Positions 9,186 to 17,140 of a stretch of 64,000 nt of DNA are shown here, piece by piece. Below the pieces are notes generated by a model, which ran no database searches, was not told the DNA's origin, and saw only the letters and a program-made list of their open reading frames with translations. The stretch comes from Paenibacillus sp. JQZ6Y-1 (lineage in GTDB: Bacteria > Bacillota > Bacilli > Paenibacillales > Paenibacillaceae), in the NCBI RefSeq assembly GCF_040719145.1, contig NZ_JBFDUZ010000005.1, positions 248,001 through 312,000 on the forward strand. Direction: 5' to 3'. The translations under genes and the position numbers were made by a program. The number at the start of each line of letters is the position of its first letter. Position 1 is the stretch's first letter.

Positions 9186-9869
9186 TTACACATCCATCTC
9201 CTGCTCCAAAATGACTTGCTCAATCCCCAGCAAGATCACCTTTAATCCAAAATCGAACGCCCGATCACTCCCCATCAGCTCAAACAGCTGATTGTGGAAC
9301 ATCCGCCGGAACAGCCATACATCCTCATCGCGCATCGAATCCATCACCTGCGTCATATGGTCGCTCATCGTAGACTGCTGTTCCTGACTCATGATCTCCA
9401 CATTACGCATATGCTGATACTGATCCAGTACAAAATAAAACACAAAATTCACCAGCGTCGTCACGACCTGCATCTTCTGATCCTGCGCCAATGGCGTTTC
9501 TTCGACGCATGCTAGCATCCGGTTAGTGAAACGGATAATGTCTGGATCATGCGGCAGTGTCATCATCATGATCTGCGTCGAGCACGGGTAGCGATTCAAT
9601 ACCACGCGCGTCGTGACTGCCAACTCGGTTAGCTGCTCCTTCCAATTCCCGTCGCTGTGCAACTCATCCACGATCACCTTGGATACATGATTCGCTAGAC
9701 GCTGGTACAGCTGTTGCTTGCTTTTGAAATGCCAGTACAGCGATGGCGCCTGAATGCCGAGCCGGTCGGCAAGCCGCCGCATACTTAACTTCTCAATCCC
9801 ATCTTCCCCCAAAAGCTCCCACGACGCTTCGAGAATCTTGTCCTCCGAAATTTGAGGCTGCTTTTTCAT
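9186..9869 (-). CDS. TetR-family repressor of the adjacent MATE pump
   Basis: A 227-residue regulator with an N-terminal TetR helix-turn-helix (MRRLADRLGIQAPSLYWHFKSKQQL, residues about 29-53) and a C-terminal domain of the TetR_C type that would bind a small ligand. It is divergent from the MATE gene, and the 138-base gap holds matching palindromic sites. The usual logic is repression of both genes, relieved when the drug binds. The drug cannot be named. Confidence 0.88.
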   Translation of the reverse strand: MKKQPQISEDKILEASWELLGEDGIEKLSMRRLADRLGIQAPSLYWHFKSKQQLYQRLANHVSKVIVDELHSDGNWKEQLTELAVTTRVVLNRYPCSTQIMMMTLPHDPDIIRFTNRMLACVEETPLAQDQKMQVVTTLVNFVFYFVLDQYQHMRNVEIMSQEQQSTMSDHMTQVMDSMRDEDVWLFRRMFHNQLFELMGSDRAFDFGLKVILLGIEQVILEQEMDV

Positions 9870-9897
9870 CTATATCCATCCTTCGAAAAAATTTATC

Positions 9898-9977
9898 TAA
9901 CACTGTAAGTTTGTGCTTTACAACCCATCCATCCCATGATACCATCTAACACTGTAAGGCACAAACTAACAGTGTAA
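9898..9977. promoter_or_regulatory. Paired TetR operators between the regulator and MATE genes
   Basis: A 21-base element appears twice in opposite orientation. Its arms are CTGTAAG and CTTACAG around a 7-base centre, TTTGTGC. Site 1 is at 9903-9923 and site 2, reversed, at 9953-9973. A shorter motif, TAACANTGTAA, is present at 9898, 9947 and 9967. The arrangement is what a TetR-family dimer needs to shut both divergent promoters. Confidence 0.7.
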
Positions 9978-10007
9978 GGCAAAAAATGATAGAAAGCAGG
10001 AATCCAT

Positions 10008-11363
10008 ATGGATACAGAAAATCTGCATTACTTTGAAAAAGCCCCTATCGCCAAAGCCGTCGCTCACTTTGCCATTCCGATGATGCTCGGTACATCCATG
10101 AGCGTGATCTATTCTCTTCTGAACGCTTATTTCCTCGGTACGCTGCATAATACAGCCATGCTGACGGCGCTGGCATTGACGCTACCGTTGTTCGCGATTA
10201 TCATGGCACTCGGTAACCTGATCGGTATGGGCGGCGGTACATTTATCTCTCGTCTGCTTGGCGACAAGCGATATGACGATGCCAAGCATGTCTCGTCCTT
10301 CGCCTTTTACAGCAGTCTGCTGCTCGGTCTGCTCGTTATTCTGGTCGGTTTGCCGCTGGCGGATCTCATCACATCGGGTCTAGGGGCAACGAGCGAATCG
10401 TTCGCTTTTACCAAAGATTACGTCACCGTCATGCTGATTGGCTCTCCCGTTGTCGTCCTATTCTTCACCTTGGAAAATATCGTGCGTGCCGAGGGATCGG
10501 CAATCACCTCTATGATCGGTATGATCCTGAGTGTGATCGTCAATATTGTGCTGGATGCCCTCGCGATCTTTGTTCTTCACTGGGGCGTGATCGGCGTAGC
10601 TACAGCGACCGTTGTAGCGAATCTGGTCGCAAGCGCCTTTTACACGTATCATCTGGGGTTCAAAAGCACCTTTCTGAGTGTGTCGTTGAAATGGTTTAAA
10701 GCGAGCCAAGAGATTATGAGCAATGTGTTCAAAATCGGCGTGCCTGTGTTTGTGATGAGTGTCTTTCTTGGTGCGATGTCGCTGATTCTGAATTATTTTC
10801 TGATTCAATACGGCGATGCTTCCGTCGCTGCATACGGCATCTCGTCGAGATTGCTGCAATTTCCAGAGTTTGTACTGATGGGATTGTGTGAAGGTGTTGT
10901 GCCGCTGATCGCCTTTTCGTTTACCGCGAATAAATTGCGGATGAAGCAAGCGATAGGATTTACGGTTAAAACGATTGTGCTCCTGGCGGTTGTATTCGGG
11001 GTAGTGGTGTATCTGGTGGCAGATCATCTGATCGGCTGGTTTACCAATGATGCACAGCTGATTGTGATGGGCAGTTATATTTTGCACGTTACCTTCCTGT
11101 CGCTGTTTATTACGGGAATAACGACGCTGTTTACGGGTATTTTCCAAGCAACGGGGCAAGGTACGGCGGCGTTTATTATGTCGGTCATTCAAGGCGTGAC
11201 GCTGATTCCGGTGTTGTTTATTGCGAATGCGATGAGTGGGTTTCATGGGGTGGTGTGGTCGTTGGTGATTGCAGATGCGATGGCGTTTCTGGTGGGGGCG
11301 GGGTTGTTGTATGGATTGCGGCATAAGCTGCAACCGGATATGGAAACAATCGTTTCCGGTTAA
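10008..11363 (+). CDS. MATE-family multidrug efflux transporter
   Basis: A 451-residue protein with about 12 hydrophobic helices in two homologous halves, matching the MATE fold. Family signs are an N-terminal AHFAIPMMLGT, GNLIGMGGGTFISRLLG near residue 65-80, and FQATGQG near 378. It would expel cationic drugs or dyes in exchange for Na+ or H+. The start ATG has AGCAGGA upstream. It is divergent from a TetR regulator with shared operators. At the 3' end the last 200 bases are unusually rich in TTG and GGG codons compared with the rest. Confidence 0.9.
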   Translation: MDTENLHYFEKAPIAKAVAHFAIPMMLGTSMSVIYSLLNAYFLGTLHNTAMLTALALTLPLFAIIMALGNLIGMGGGTFISRLLGDKRYDDAKHVSSFAFYSSLLLGLLVILVGLPLADLITSGLGATSESFAFTKDYVTVMLIGSPVVVLFFTLENIVRAEGSAITSMIGMILSVIVNIVLDALAIFVLHWGVIGVATATVVANLVASAFYTYHLGFKSTFLSVSLKWFKASQEIMSNVFKIGVPVFVMSVFLGAMSLILNYFLIQYGDASVAAYGISSRLLQFPEFVLMGLCEGVVPLIAFSFTANKLRMKQAIGFTVKTIVLLAVVFGVVVYLVADHLIGWFTNDAQLIVMGSYILHVTFLSLFITGITTLFTGIFQATGQGTAAFIMSVIQGVTLIPVLFIANAMSGFHGVVWSLVIADAMAFLVGAGLLYGLRHKLQPDMETIVSG

Positions 11364-11379
11364 CGAAGCTTTATACAAT

Positions 11380-11415
11380 AAAACAGCCACTTTGACATTA
11401 ATCAAGTGGCTGTTT
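11380..11415. terminator. Bidirectional terminator hairpin overlapping a gene end
   Basis: AAACAGCCACTT pairs with AAGTGGCTGTTT with a ten-base loop. It terminates the MATE gene on the plus strand. On the minus strand its left arm lies just beyond the stop codon of the next gene (11398), while its right arm is that gene's last codons. Confidence 0.75.
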
Positions 11416-11841
11416 ATGGTATGCAAAAAACTCTTTGCTTCTAGATAAAAACGTATCAAACACACCAAATAATATCGCGTCACCTGCTGCCAACAACAGG
11501 AATGACGAAGAAAAAGAGAAATGAACGATATACAAAATGATGGATATTATTAAAAAACCAGTGAATAGATAGGACAGCTTGGATGTAAAACATCTAATTA
11601 TAGTAGAGATTATCGCGCCGCCAACAAGAATAAAACTATAACTTACCACAATAAAAATCATACCAAATGCAAGAAGTTCATTTGTCTCAAGCATCATAGG
11701 ACCTGTCTGTGGACGTAGAAACATCAAAAGGATTGTACTGATTACCGAAGTAAATAAAGCAACCCATAGATAATGCTTTAACAATGGATGCAAATCCAAA
11801 ACTCCTTTTAGATACCTTTGTTCATTTGACTTAGACTCCAT
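11398..11841 (-). CDS. Small four-helix membrane protein of unknown function
   Basis: A 147-residue protein with four hydrophobic segments at about residues 25-43, 57-80, 88-108 and 112-130. The N- and C-termini are polar, and it has no recognisable motif. It ends inside a terminator hairpin shared with the MATE gene. The FAD oxidoreductase gene ends... upstream on the same strand only 11 bases away, so the two are probably co-transcribed. I do not recognise a family. Confidence 0.65.
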   Translation of the reverse strand: MESKSNEQRYLKGVLDLHPLLKHYLWVALFTSVISTILLMFLRPQTGPMMLETNELLAFGMIFIVVSYSFILVGGAIISTIIRCFTSKLSYLFTGFLIISIILYIVHFSFSSSFLLLAAGDAILFGVFDTFLSRSKEFFAYHKQPLD

Positions 11842-11852
11842 GCCATGCCCTT

Positions 11853-12938
11853 TTACTGATCATACCTTGCATCAATCGCTTCTTCCGTTTGCGGAATCAG
11901 AAAATTCACCATCATCGCCGCCTGTGCCTGCACGTCTTCGATAAACGGACGGAAGCTCTCATCATATGCCTGAAAAGCAAGCGTCACATCCCCATCACTC
12001 TTCTCCAAAGCATCCGCCAGAGCCGCTGCTCCGTCGATTGCCAGCGAGCCGCCCATACCTGCAGCCGGAGAAGCACAATAGCCCGCATCGCCGACTAGAG
12101 CTACTCTGCCCTTCGTCCATGACGGCATTTTCATCTGACAGAGCTTATCAAAATAAAAGGATGACGTTTGCTTCACCTCTTCCAAGAGTTCCGGCACGCG
12201 CCAGGCCATGCTATTCACATGCTGGATCGTGATTGCCCGCTGCTGTTGCTCGTTTCGATAATCATATGGAATCTCTTGGTCCGCAGAAAAGCAGAAGACA
12301 ATATCGGTTTTGCCATTATACGCGTTCAGCATGACCATCTTGCCCGGTTCATTATAGATCTGGGTCGTATGTTCACGAATCAACAGCTTGTCTGCAATCG
12401 TAATGGAGAAATACGTGTTCAGAAAATGCGAAAACTCTGCTTCCTCTCCGAAGTGCAATCTTCTCACAACAGAGTGAATACCATCGCAGCCGAACACCAA
12501 GTCATAGGAACGCTGCTGTCCGCTCTTAAACGTCACCTCGACGCCATCTCCTTGGTCGATCAGCGATACGATACTGTCGTCAAAGAGGAACTGAACCTCG
12601 TCTTTGACCGCTTCAAACATGAGATTCAGCAGGACATCCCGTTCAATCTCATATTCGTCGTCAGCAAGAGGTTCGCGCACTTCCGATTGCTCGGTGACAT
12701 CGTCTGCACTTTTGAATTCGGTCAACTCCATATGGATCTGATTCGCTCGAATCTGTTCCAGCAGCCCCATCCGCTTAACGATATCGATTGTATGCTCACG
12801 AATATTGACGGGTGTACCGCCTTTTTTGAGACCTTTAGCAATCTCAACGACAGTAACATCGTATCCCCGCTGCTTCATCCAATACGCTGTTGCAAGACCA
12901 GCAAAGCTTGCTCCACTAATGAGGATCTGTTGATTCAT
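11853..12938 (-). CDS. FAD-dependent monooxygenase (PHBH/TetX fold)
   Basis: A 361-residue flavoprotein of the aromatic hydroxylase fold. The N-terminal dinucleotide motif is ISGASFAGLATA (residues 7-18). The DG motif is GCDGIHSVVRR near residue 169. The GD motif is GRVALVGDAGYCASPAAGMG near residue 281. These bind FAD and NAD(P)H. Related proteins hydroxylate small aromatics or inactivate antibiotics such as tetracyclines or rifamycins, but the substrate cannot be inferred. GGAGGG precedes the ATG. The small membrane protein follows 11 bases downstream in the same direction. Confidence 0.85.
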   Translation of the reverse strand: MNQQILISGASFAGLATAYWMKQRGYDVTVVEIAKGLKKGGTPVNIREHTIDIVKRMGLLEQIRANQIHMELTEFKSADDVTEQSEVREPLADDEYEIERDVLLNLMFEAVKDEVQFLFDDSIVSLIDQGDGVEVTFKSGQQRSYDLVFGCDGIHSVVRRLHFGEEAEFSHFLNTYFSITIADKLLIREHTTQIYNEPGKMVMLNAYNGKTDIVFCFSADQEIPYDYRNEQQQRAITIQHVNSMAWRVPELLEEVKQTSSFYFDKLCQMKMPSWTKGRVALVGDAGYCASPAAGMGGSLAIDGAAALADALEKSDGDVTLAFQAYDESFRPFIEDVQAQAAMMVNFLIPQTEEAIDARYDQ

Positions 12939-13143
12939 GTGTATCCCTCCAGCTCTACGCTAGTTTGTAAGTACAGGAGACAGCATAATACGGCTATATA
13001 AACGGAATATAAACAGGCTGGTTTTGTATCGCTGAAGGTAAGACGATTGGAATGGGTTGAAGATAGTAAAGCTTTTGCAAGACACAGACATCAAAATAAA
13101 CGAATGTATTGATGCACAGCACATGCGAACGGCACGAATTTTT

Positions 13144-13434
13144 CTACATCTCCCGCAGCAGCGACGTATCCAAATACTCTCTCCCCAGATACCCACTGCA
13201 CAGCACCGGACGATTCACAACCTCATAGAACTTCTTCATATCTTTGCCATGCGTCTGAACCCAATCGTCAAAGGAATCAAATTCTTCTTTGGAAATTTGG
13301 TGATACTCCGGCGAGTCTGCAACTCCCGTCAGCACTTCATAGACATAAATGTCATCGCCAAACGTCCCTACCGACTGGTAAGGTCCTTTTTTTACACGTA
13401 CATAGTCTGTATAGCGTATGCTCATCATCGTCAC
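13144..13434 (-). CDS. 96-residue protein of unknown function, copy A
   Basis: This soluble protein is clearly paralogous to the one at 15497-15787. Shared blocks are SVGTFGD, YEVLTG, PEYHQISKEEFDSF, DMKKFYE and RPVLCSGYLGR. It has no signal peptide or membrane segment and one conserved Cys in LCSGYLG. The likely start is GTG at 13432-13434 with AAAGG upstream; an in-frame ATG at 13423-13425 is possible. It lies just downstream of the ABC-F gene but beyond that gene's terminator. I do not recognise the family. Confidence 0.7.
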   Translation of the reverse strand: MTMMSIRYTDYVRVKKGPYQSVGTFGDDIYVYEVLTGVADSPEYHQISKEEFDSFDDWVQTHGKDMKKFYEVVNRPVLCSGYLGREYLDTSLLREM

Positions 13435-13509
13435 TCATCCTTTCTTTCCTCTTCCGCGTCGTTCCTATGCTGCATATCCTCACTCCATCATACATCCACA
13501 ACCAAAAAG

Positions 13510-13542
13510 AAAACCACTCCTGATGATAGAGTGGTTTCTTCC
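13510..13542 (-). terminator. Terminator after the ABC-F gene
   Basis: On the minus strand AAACCACTC and GAGTGGTTT form a 9-bp stem around a TATCATCAG loop. It is followed by a T-rich run (TTTCTTTTT). It lies 66 bases past the ABC-F stop and before the start of the 96-residue copy A, so the latter has its own promoter. Confidence 0.8.
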
Positions 13543-13607
13543 TATAGAAGCATATAGATATAGCTGTATACGATGGATTCGATTGGCTTTTTTTACGTAG
13601 CTCTCGC

Positions 13608-15347
13608 TTACAGTAGCTGAATCAACGCTTCCAGCTCATCCATCAAGCTCTGTGCACGTTCAAAGTCCGTATCTTTCAACGCCAATTCGATCTGCATTTC
13701 GACAGCTTTTTTCTTCTGCTCATTCGCCAGATAGTCTTTATCAAAATGGCTCGCATAGATCATTTGTCTGAATTTGCGCATACTCATTTTACGGATCGTC
13801 TTGTTGTCGATGATCAGTACATAATCCATGCCGTTTACCACCGAATAGAAATCATGCGAAATCATTAGAATCGCGCCTTTGTAATCCTTGATCGCTTGCT
13901 CCAAGGCAATCTGTGTGTAGATATCCAGATGACTTGTCGGTTCGTCGAGCAGCAGCAGATTGGCGTTACTGGCAGCAATCTTCGCTAATTGCAGCATATT
14001 TTTCTCGCCACCGGACAGCGATTGGATCTTCTGATTCAAGATTTCCCCTTCAAAGCCATAGCTAGACAGATACGCTATAACCGCATCGTACGTAGGGAAT
14101 CCAGCTTCGATAAACTCTTCCAAAATGGTATGGGAATCGGTCAGCGTCTCGCCTTGCAGCTGGGATAGATACCCGATCTTCACGTCGTCATGGATGGTAA
14201 TCGATTCATGATTGTTTCGGAAAATGTCTCGCAGTAATGTCGTTTTCCCCGTACCATTGGCACCGATGATCGCCACTTTATCTGTCGATTGCATCTCAAA
14301 CTCCACATGCTCCAGCAGCAGTTGGTCAAACGAAACGCCGTAATCCTGCACCTTCACTACCGTAGTATCTTCCAGCGCATGATCCAGCCCAAATGCAATA
14401 CTCGGCTGCTTAATATCCACGAATGGCGCCTTGATTCGGCTCGCTTCCAACCGTTCTTGTACCTTCATGCGGGCTTTGAGCGCTCTACCTCTGGATTCGT
14501 CAGAATTGTAGGTCGCGATGGTGCGCAGATTATCGATAAGCGCCTCATTGCGCTGCACTTCCTCTGCTTCCGCTACGGCGATCTCCTGCATCTCGATCTT
14601 CGTTTGCAGCAAGGAGAAGTTGTAATCGATGTAGCGTCCGTCGAACTCCTGAATCTCGGCATTTTCGAGGTGAATGATTTTATTGAAGCAATGATTCAGC
14701 AGATAGCGGTTGTGCGTTACGACCAGCAGCATGCCTTTGTGCGAGTTGATGAGTTTTTTGAGTGCGTTCAGATTTTCAAAATCCAAAAACACATCCGGCT
14801 CGTCCATAATCATCAGGTCGGGGCGATTCATCATTTCCTTCATGACTTGAATCAGCTTGAATTCGCCGCCACTCAAGGAGGAAACGTCTGTATCTTTGAG
14901 CTTCATCAGATTAGCGAGATTGAGTTGCTTGTTGATTTTGCTCTCAAAATCATCGCCACCGATTGCTTCCAGAGCATCCAGCGCCAACTGGTACTTTTCC
15001 ATGAGCGCATCCATATCCGACGTGGTTGCCATCTCGGCATAGATGTCGGTAATCTCATCTTGGATCTTCATAAACGGTTCTGCGATATATTCAAAAACGG
15101 TGATTGGCTTAGTAGTATCGACTTGGGAAAATTGACTAACGTAACCGATGGTGACATTCGGATCGATCTCCAGCTTGCCGTCAAACACATGACGCTGCGG
15201 GTCGATCAGCATATCGATTAGCGTACTTTTGCCGCTACCGCTCGTTCCGATAAAAGCACAATGCTGCCCTTCTTCCAGTGTAAAGGAGATATTGTTGTAG
15301 AGTTCCTTTTGCGGGAAAGAGAAGGAGAGGTTTTCAACTTTAATCAT
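13608..15347 (-). CDS. ABC-F family ATPase (ribosome-protection/translation type)
   Basis: A 579-residue soluble protein with two ABC domains and no membrane segments. NBD1 has Walker A GTSGSGKS (34-41), signature LSGGEFKL near 160 and Walker B IMDEPDVFLD near 180. NBD2 has Walker A GANGTGKT near 361, LSGGEKNM near 444 and LLLDEPTSHLD near 466. A charged linker of about 80 residues lies between them, and the C-terminal 60 residues look helical. ABC-F proteins bind the ribosomal E site; some rescue stalled ribosomes, others give resistance to antibiotics. The DEPDVFLD in NBD1 departs from the usual DEPTNHLD. The ATG at 15345-15347, with GAAAGG upstream, was chosen because homology starts at MIKVENLSFSF. 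It is flanked by two paralogous small genes. Confidence 0.88.
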   Translation of the reverse strand: MIKVENLSFSFPQKELYNNISFTLEEGQHCAFIGTSGSGKSTLIDMLIDPQRHVFDGKLEIDPNVTIGYVSQFSQVDTTKPITVFEYIAEPFMKIQDEITDIYAEMATTSDMDALMEKYQLALDALEAIGGDDFESKINKQLNLANLMKLKDTDVSSLSGGEFKLIQVMKEMMNRPDLMIMDEPDVFLDFENLNALKKLINSHKGMLLVVTHNRYLLNHCFNKIIHLENAEIQEFDGRYIDYNFSLLQTKIEMQEIAVAEAEEVQRNEALIDNLRTIATYNSDESRGRALKARMKVQERLEASRIKAPFVDIKQPSIAFGLDHALEDTTVVKVQDYGVSFDQLLLEHVEFEMQSTDKVAIIGANGTGKTTLLRDIFRNNHESITIHDDVKIGYLSQLQGETLTDSHTILEEFIEAGFPTYDAVIAYLSSYGFEGEILNQKIQSLSGGEKNMLQLAKIAASNANLLLLDEPTSHLDIYTQIALEQAIKDYKGAILMISHDFYSVVNGMDYVLIIDNKTIRKMSMRKFRQMIYASHFDKDYLANEQKKKAVEMQIELALKDTDFERAQSLMDELEALIQLL

Positions 15348-15496
15348 AGTGTTACCTTTCTTTGCAGATAAAATAGGGTTGGTGCTTGGATGTACTGCAG
15401 AACATCCTGTTTGCATTTGCCATTCCTCAGAGTAACACTGTTTATAGGGGGAGTACAATGGATTTGTGAAGGTAGACCATGTATTATTTTCTGTTT

Positions 15497-15787
15497 CTAT
15501 AAATCTTGCAGCAATGACATGTCTAGCTCCGCTCTGCCCAGATACCCGCTGCAAAGAACAGGACGCTCAGCGATCTCATAAAATTTCTTCATATCCATAT
15601 CATCATTCCGACCCCAGACTTCAAAGGAATCAAATTCTTCCTTCGAAATCTGATGATACTCTGGTGTATCAGTGAATCCGGTTAGTACTTCATACGCATA
15701 AATATGATCGCCAAATGTGCCGACCGAATGGTATCCGCCTTCTTTTAGACGTACATATTGTTTATAGTGAATGCCCATAATTATCAC
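15497..15787 (-). CDS. 96-residue protein of unknown function, copy B
   Basis: Paralogue of the protein at 13144-13434 with the same length. About 60 of 96 positions match by eye, most strongly in YEVLTG, PEYHQISKEEFDSF and RPVLCSGYLGR. It is soluble and has no known motif. GTG at 15785-15787 (GAAAGG 4 bases upstream) or ATG at 15776-15778 could start it. It precedes the ABC-F gene by 149 bases in the same direction. Since it flanks an ABC-F gene on each side, I infer a past duplication of a two-gene unit. Confidence 0.7.
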   Translation of the reverse strand: MIIMGIHYKQYVRLKEGGYHSVGTFGDHIYAYEVLTGFTDTPEYHQISKEEFDSFEVWGRNDDMDMKKFYEIAERPVLCSGYLGRAELDMSLLQDL

Positions 15788-15907
15788 ACTGCCTTTCGCT
15801 CATTTCTGTTGTTCGCTTATGTTGAGCTGCTTCCTATCCATATAGCTATTCACTGCTTTTCCCTCAAATATCATGCAAGCAGTTGCGGATCAGATCGTCC
15901 CGTATTC

Positions 15908-16558
15908 TCAAGAATATTGCCAAAAGCCTGCAACGATCCGCCCAATCTCATCTTCCTCTATTGTAGCGTACACGTACAACGCCCCAAAGCCAAACGGATA
16001 ACTCCCATCCTCCGCAAGCAATGTCTCCGGGTATCCTTCTTCATCCACTTGAAAGAAGAAAGAGAACGATTCCGCCTGTAGCCCTGCCATATAATACTCT
16101 TCCTGTTGAATCAGCTTGGGAGTACCGCCTACTTTAATTAGAAACGGCATTTCCATCGCTTCGTCATCCGTCGTCACTGTTCCGTGTGAGATGCTGTGCT
16201 TGATCAGATTGGGATTCGTAAAGGTATCGTTGTTGCTCTCGTTTGAAATAGGATGCTCAATCACCTTGATCGCACAATGAGGGTAGATATTATGTTCTAC
16301 GTATTCGTCATATTCCTGTGGGATAAAAATCGATATCATCCGTTCCGGTTGAAATGGATGCACCAGAGCCAGATAAAAGAAATACATCGAGCTTCCTTGG
16401 CGCTCCTGAATCAGATGAGCTGTATCGTCAAAATATGCTGGTGCATTCCCGCCGATCCAGCCCGCTATTGTATTGTCGTTGTATGTATCCAGTTGTGCAT
16501 GATACAGGATGCAATCTGTTCTGCGTTGTAGAATTTGAATGGGATTATCCATTGTCAT
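15908..16558 (-). CDS. Uncharacterised soluble protein, possibly DUF1963/YwqG-like
   Basis: A 216-residue acidic, aromatic-rich protein with no signal peptide or membrane helix. Blocks such as IGGNAPAYFDD, MYFFYLALVHPF and FFFQVDEEGYP recall YwqG/DUF1963-type proteins (substrate-like 'FGG..P' and 'FFQID' patterns), but I am not certain. The start at 16556-16558 was chosen because AGGA is 6 bases upstream; an ATG two codons later is possible. It lies 120 bases before the 96-residue copy B and just after an ABC-F gene remnant. Confidence 0.6.
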   Translation of the reverse strand: MTMDNPIQILQRRTDCILYHAQLDTYNDNTIAGWIGGNAPAYFDDTAHLIQERQGSSMYFFYLALVHPFQPERMISIFIPQEYDEYVEHNIYPHCAIKVIEHPISNESNNDTFTNPNLIKHSISHGTVTTDDEAMEMPFLIKVGGTPKLIQQEEYYMAGLQAESFSFFFQVDEEGYPETLLAEDGSYPFGFGALYVYATIEEDEIGRIVAGFWQYS

Positions 16559-16584
16559 GATCTTCCTTTCTTCGCTTGCCATCG

Positions 16585-16698
16585 GACATATACAGCTGCG
16601 AGTTGATTAGTATATCGGTCAGCGTATTGTTCGCACTGTCACTAGTCCCGATCCAAGCGCAATGTTGCCTGGTTTACTGTGTAAAGGAGAAGATGCTA
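16585..16698 (-). pseudogene. Decayed fragment of an ABC-F gene
   Basis: Over about 105 bases this stretch lines up without gaps with the Walker A region of the intact ABC-F gene (15190-15295), most positions matching. The minus-strand reading is SFTQ, stop, TRQHCAWIGTS, then DSANNTLTDILINSQ, against SFTLEEGQHCAFIGTSGSGKSTLIDMLIDPQ in the intact copy (shown in two parts for length). An in-frame stop and loss of the GK[ST] residues show it is dead. It lies between the 216-residue gene and the HxlR gene, whose stop codon (16700) abuts it. Confidence 0.75.
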
Positions 16699-16699
16699 A

Positions 16700-17035
16700 T
16701 TAGCGATGTTGCGCGCCCCATTCGCATAACTGCTCCAATACAGGCAGTAGCGTCTGTGCTTTGGGTGTCAGAGAATACTCTACTTTTGGCGGTATCTGCG
16801 GATATTCCTTGCGTTCCACAAGCCCATCTGCTTCCAGCTCCTTCAGCTGCGCACTCAGCACCTTATACGTAATTTTGCCCAGCTGGCGCTGTATCTCATT
16901 AAAACGAACCGTTTGCTTTTCCGCCAGCAAATACAGAATCGCCAACTTCCATTTGCCGCCAATCACCGACATCGTATACCCAAATGGCGTATCTGCAATA
17001 ACAGTTTCGTTCCCTCTCAAGTCTGTGATGCCCAT
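16700..17035 (-). CDS. HxlR-family winged-helix regulator
   Basis: A 111-residue regulator with the HxlR signature GGKWKLAILYLL near residues 26-37, then RFNEIQRQLGKITYKVLSAQLKELEADGLV for the recognition helix and wing. HxlR/DUF24 proteins act as dimers and many sense electrophiles or oxidants through a Cys near the N-terminus. Here the only Cys is near the C-terminus (LCEWG), so thiol sensing at the usual position is absent. It is divergent from the RidA gene, with an inverted repeat in between. Confidence 0.88.
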   Translation of the reverse strand: MGITDLRGNETVIADTPFGYTMSVIGGKWKLAILYLLAEKQTVRFNEIQRQLGKITYKVLSAQLKELEADGLVERKEYPQIPPKVEYSLTPKAQTLLPVLEQLCEWGAQHR

Positions 17036-17055
17036 CGTTACACTATCCTTTCAGA

Positions 17056-17082
17056 TAGTACCTCTCTTTATTGTGCGTACTA
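17056..17082. promoter_or_regulatory. Inverted repeat between HxlR and RidA genes
   Basis: TAGTAC (17056-17061) and GTACTA (17077-17082) are perfect inverted arms separated by 15 bases. GTAC-containing inverted repeats of this kind are typical for HxlR dimers. The site lies 21 bases upstream of the regulator start and 59 bases upstream of the RidA start, so it could control both. Confidence 0.6.
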
Positions 17083-17140
17083 CCCCATGATTTTTGCCCA
17101 GTTTATACTAGCCTTAATTCAAAGTAAAGGGGCTACGATC

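Noticed and set aside
10458-11483. 341-codon minus-strand ORF opposite the MATE gene
   Set aside because: It is a His/Arg-rich shadow of the MATE coding sequence.
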